Source: Alphaproteobacteria bacterium
Lineage (GTDB): Bacteria; Pseudomonadota; Alphaproteobacteria; Caulobacterales; Aquidulcibacteraceae
Assembly (NCBI GenBank): GCA_027485915.1
Contig: JAIXQA010000080.1
Coordinates: forward strand, 1 to 64,000
DNA: 64,000 nt
Direction: 5' to 3'
Shown here: one piece after another, positions 61,644-64,000 of the stretch
How the letters are laid out: the number at the start of each line of letters is the position of its first letter
Position numbering within the stretch: position 1 is the first letter of the stretch
Position numbers and translations under genes: made by a program
Notes under the pieces: model-generated
The model's database searches: none
Told to the model about the DNA's origin: nothing
The model's input: the letters and a program-made list of their open reading frames with translations, nothing else

Positions 61644-62675
61644 TTAGGCTTTGAAGACAAACACATCTTCACTTTGCAGGCTCAAGGCCACGCGTTGCCC
61701 AGTATCTGGGGCATTTTTCGCCTCAACCAGCGCGGTGATAAAGGCGCTTTCGCCCGTAATTGCCTTCAGCTTCAAGGTCAGAAAGCGGCCCACACCGCGG
61801 CGATCCACCACAGCAAAGTCACCGACGTCAGAGGGGGTCACAAGCGTTGCTTCGGGCCTTGAACAAACTACCACTGGGCCGTCAAAGGCGCTCGCAAAGG
61901 CACCGAGGCGGGTTTCCACTCGACCGTTTTCGGCGTGTGCCTCAAGGCTCCAGACCGCACCCAAGGCACGTGCGGCTTCCAGCGACTTCGGTGCCCGATA
62001 GACGTCGCGCGGCAAGCCACTTTGCAAAAGACGCCCGTGCTCAATAATGGCGACTTGATCGGCCACGGCGAGTGCTTCTTCCGTGTCATGGCTAACGATC
62101 AAGGCCGCAACACCGGCGTCTGCGAGGGTTGCCAACATGCTGGACTGAAGATCGGCACGCAGATGGGGGTCAAGGCCACTGAAGGGCTCGTCCATCAAGA
62201 TAGCGCGGGGGCTAGGGGCAAGGGCACGGGCAAGGGCCACGCGTTGTTGCTCGCCACCCGAGAGCTCATGCGGGAAAGCCCCGCCGCGGTCACCAAGGCC
62301 GACACGCGCGAGCCAAGAAGCGGCTAAGGCGCGCCGCTCTGGCTTGCCCAAATGACTAAGACCAAATGCGACATTGCCCAAAGCCGTCAGATGCGGGAAG
62401 AGAGCATAATCTTGGAAAACCATCCCTAAGGGGCGCTTTTCAGGCGGCACGGTGATGCGCACATCGCTAACAAGCCTGCCATCGGCATAGACTTCGCCTG
62501 CATCCAGGCTTTCTAGTCCTGCCAAGACGCGCAAAAGCGTGCTTTTGCCAGAGCCTGACTGGCCTAAAAGCGCCAAAACTTTGCCCGCCTCAAGGGTAAG
62601 GCTCACATCATCGAGAGCCTTGACCGTACCAAAACTGCGGCTGAGATGGCGGGCTTCGAGGGCAAATTCACTCAT
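61644..62675 (-). CDS. Iron(III) ABC transporter ATP-binding protein (FbpC-type)
   Basis: A 343-residue ABC ATPase from the ATG at 62675, which overlaps the permease stop (ATGA). Walker A is GQSGSGKST (about 37-45), signature [15 protein letters not shown], Walker [14 protein letters not shown], switch His in [10 protein letters not shown]. The C-terminal 120 residues form a TOBE-like regulatory domain. The permease is of the Fbp iron type, so ferric iron is the likely substrate; sulfate or thiamine transporters are alternatives. No periplasmic binding protein is in the window. Confidence 0.9.
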   Translation of the reverse strand: MSEFALEARHLSRSFGTVKALDDVSLTLEAGKVLALLGQSGSGKSTLLRVLAGLESLDAGEVYADGRLVSDVRITVPPEKRPLGMVFQDYALFPHLTALGNVAFGLSHLGKPERRALAASWLARVGLGDRGGAFPHELSGGEQQRVALARALAPSPRAILMDEPFSGLDPHLRADLQSSMLATLADAGVAALIVSHDTEEALAVADQVAIIEHGRLLQSGLPRDVYRAPKSLEAARALGAVWSLEAHAENGRVETRLGAFASAFDGPVVVCSRPEATLVTPSDVGDFAVVDRRGVGRFLTLKLKAITGESAFITALVEAKNAPDTGQRVALSLQSEDVFVFKA

Positions 62676-64000
62676 GATTGCCCTGCCCGTGATTTCGAAA
62701 GACCATGTGAAAACAATAGGGTCGGGATCAAAGCTACCAAGATGATTGCAAGGGCTGGCCACGCCGCCGCACCCAAGCGCTCATCGGCCGCATAAGCATG
62801 GGCACGTACAGCCAGTGTATCAAGGCCAAATGGACGTAAAATGGTGGTCGCGGGCAATTCCTTGGCGATTTCGACGGCCACAATTAATGCGGCTGCAAAG
62901 GCAGACGGGGCGGCTAAGGGCGCCTCCAAAAGCAAAAAGCGCTTTATGCGATTTGCACCTAATGTCGCCGCTGATTCCCGCATCGAGCGGGTGGATTTTT
63001 CAAGGCCAGCGCTCAAAGGTTCCAGCCCTGCTGCCGTAAAGCGCGCGGCATAGGCATAGCAAAGGGCGATAATGGCAATCGGGCCGCTTAAAGCTGCGAC
63101 CACATGTGATCCGCTTAAAGCCAAAGCAGCCAAAATGCCAAGCGCGGTTACGGCACCGGGGGTTGCATAGCCTGCGAGGCTGACCGCACGGACAAAGGCG
63201 TTGGATTTTGCGCTGCGTTGACCGAGAAAAGCGCTAAGACCTGCCAAAATCAAAGTGGCGCTGGCACCGAGTGCACACAAGAATGCTGTGGCGGCCAGCG
63301 GCTTGCTGAGCGCCCGCGCTGGCAGACCACTCGCGATGGCGAGCCCAACCAGATGCTGTACTGGGATAATCAAGCTCAAAGTCAAAACCGCAAAACAAAA
63401 TCCCGGCATCAGAACCCGGCTCATGCCCGATATTGGCGCGCGCTGAGGCGTTCGCCAGCGAGTCGAGCCGCCCGCGACCAAGCCCGCCCGCGATTTACGT
63501 TCAAGCCAAACCAGAAACAAAACACCTACCAGAAGCAAGCAGGCGATGCGGGCCGCTGCTGCGAGGTCTCCCATGGAAAACCACGCGCGAAACACGCCAA
63601 TGGTCAGGGTCGAGACACCTAAATGATCGGCTGCGCCATAATCGGCAGCGATCTCTAAGCCGGTCAGGGCTGCGCCGGCTGCAATCGCAGGCCGCGCCAA
63701 AGGTAAGGCCACCGTCAGGAAGCGCTTCAAAGCCCCAGCACCTAAAAGGCGGGCCGCTTCAAGGGCGCAGACAGATTGAGCTTCAAATGCACTGCGCGCC
63801 GCCAGATAGACATAAGGGTAAAGGGTCGTCACATAGACAAGCGTTGCGATCCAGAATCCGCGGGCACCGGTTAAATCGCCCCAAGCATAGGCTGACACAT
63901 AGGCCGGCATCGCCAAGGGCAGGGCTAGACCCCAACTCAGCGCCGTCCGTCCCCAAAACTGGTAGGCGGTAACAAACCACCCTGCGACAACACCCAAGAT
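62672..64000 (-). CDS. Iron(III) ABC transporter permease (FbpB-type), 5' end cut by window
   Basis: The open frame runs off the right edge with no start; about 440 residues are present, and perhaps the first 80-100 are missing. The first EAA-type loop (LGAGALKRFLTVALPLARPAI) follows WGLALPLAMPAYVSAYAWGDL. The second half has a similar segment (LGANRIKRFLLLEAPLAAPSA), the two-fold repeated permease typical of FbpB/AfuB. The stop overlaps the FbpC-type start. Ferric iron is the likely cargo by family, not proved. Confidence 0.9.
   Translation of the reverse strand: MLGVVAGWFVTAYQFWGRTALSWGLALPLAMPAYVSAYAWGDLTGARGFWIATLVYVTTLYPYVYLAARSAFEAQSVCALEAARLLGAGALKRFLTVALPLARPAIAAGAALTGLEIAADYGAADHLGVSTLTIGVFRAWFSMGDLAAAARIACLLLVGVLFLVWLERKSRAGLVAGGSTRWRTPQRAPISGMSRVLMPGFCFAVLTLSLIIPVQHLVGLAIASGLPARALSKPLAATAFLCALGASATLILAGLSAFLGQRSAKSNAFVRAVSLAGYATPGAVTALGILAALALSGSHVVAALSGPIAIIALCYAYAARFTAAGLEPLSAGLEKSTRSMRESAATLGANRIKRFLLLEAPLAAPSAFAAALIVAVEIAKELPATTILRPFGLDTLAVRAHAYAADERLGAAAWPALAIILVALIPTLLFSHGLSKSRAGQS

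Noticed and set aside
1..64000. CRISPR arrays, insertion sequences, prophage or integron
   Set aside because: No regular spaced repeats, transposase, integrase or phage structural genes were seen in the window.

Overview
The window looks like an ordinary chromosomal stretch of an alphaproteobacterium, probably a Caulobacterales/Hyphomonadaceae-type organism. This is inferred from gene content: class II DAHP synthase, DUF2093, a SUF operon led by an IscR-like regulator, Coq7, ExoD, an alphaproteobacterial RNase E with a long charged tail, short ComEC, TonB receptor, and the block RNase E / AmiC-type amidase / PBP1A / RF2. No IS element, phage, integron, plasmid gene or CRISPR array was seen. 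G+C is high (estimated in the high fifties by eye), with one AT-richer patch at about 49.4-49.9 kb.

Layout. 0.25-1.6 kb: class II DAHP synthase. 6.4-1.7 kb (minus): a metal-uptake operon of DUF2946, TonB receptor, PepSY membrane protein and PCuA(C) lipoprotein, with a Fur-like core and a hairpin just before the receptor. 7.6-6.5 kb: DUF2093 plus an M23 peptidase with an altered zinc ligand. 8.6-7.6 kb: an unknown exported protein. 11.5-8.7 kb: gltX-gltA, with comEC divergent and its start overlapping the gltX start. 13.8-14.4 kb: an alpha/beta hydrolase. 14.6-22.1 kb: iscR-like, IscS-like desulfurase, sufB, a VOC gene, sufC, sufD, sufS, sufT and sufA-like, preceded by a 25-bp dyad resembling an IscR type-1 site. 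22.1-25.6 kb: TfoX-N protein, GNAT enzyme, LemA and two TPM-domain proteins.

25.6-34.6 kb is mixed housekeeping: an HD-domain protein, EamA transporter, gluQ, a serine esterase, Pr6Pr membrane protein, HNH endonuclease, XpaC-like protein, coq7-dsbB, exoD, tRNA-Leu(CAA) and a DsbA-like lipoprotein. 34.7-44.5 kb: M48 protease with TPRs, RNase E, amidase, PBP1A, RF2. 44.5-51.7 kb: HrpB helicase, threonine dehydratase, MFS transporter, two candidate micro-ORFs, gatC-gatA.

51.8-62 kb has an acyl-CoA/lipid flavour: a two-dinucleotide-fold oxidoreductase, an HMG-CoA-synthase-like protein whose catalytic triad looks replaced and which carries an extra C-terminal domain, a CE15-like lipoprotein esterase, an SCP-x-type thiolase, a GST, and a translationally coupled trio (APH-type phosphotransferase, DUF6285, a DUF3089 protein lacking its expected nucleophile). 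The window ends inside an Fbp-type iron ABC transporter.

No wholly new system is proven. The strongest leads are the IscR-like site before the suf operon, the degenerate-enzyme genes of the 53-61 kb region, the coupled phosphotransferase/DUF6285/DUF3089 trio, and the tandem micro-ORFs at 49.4-49.7 kb. All functional statements come from reading the sequence and recalled family knowledge; no database search was possible.
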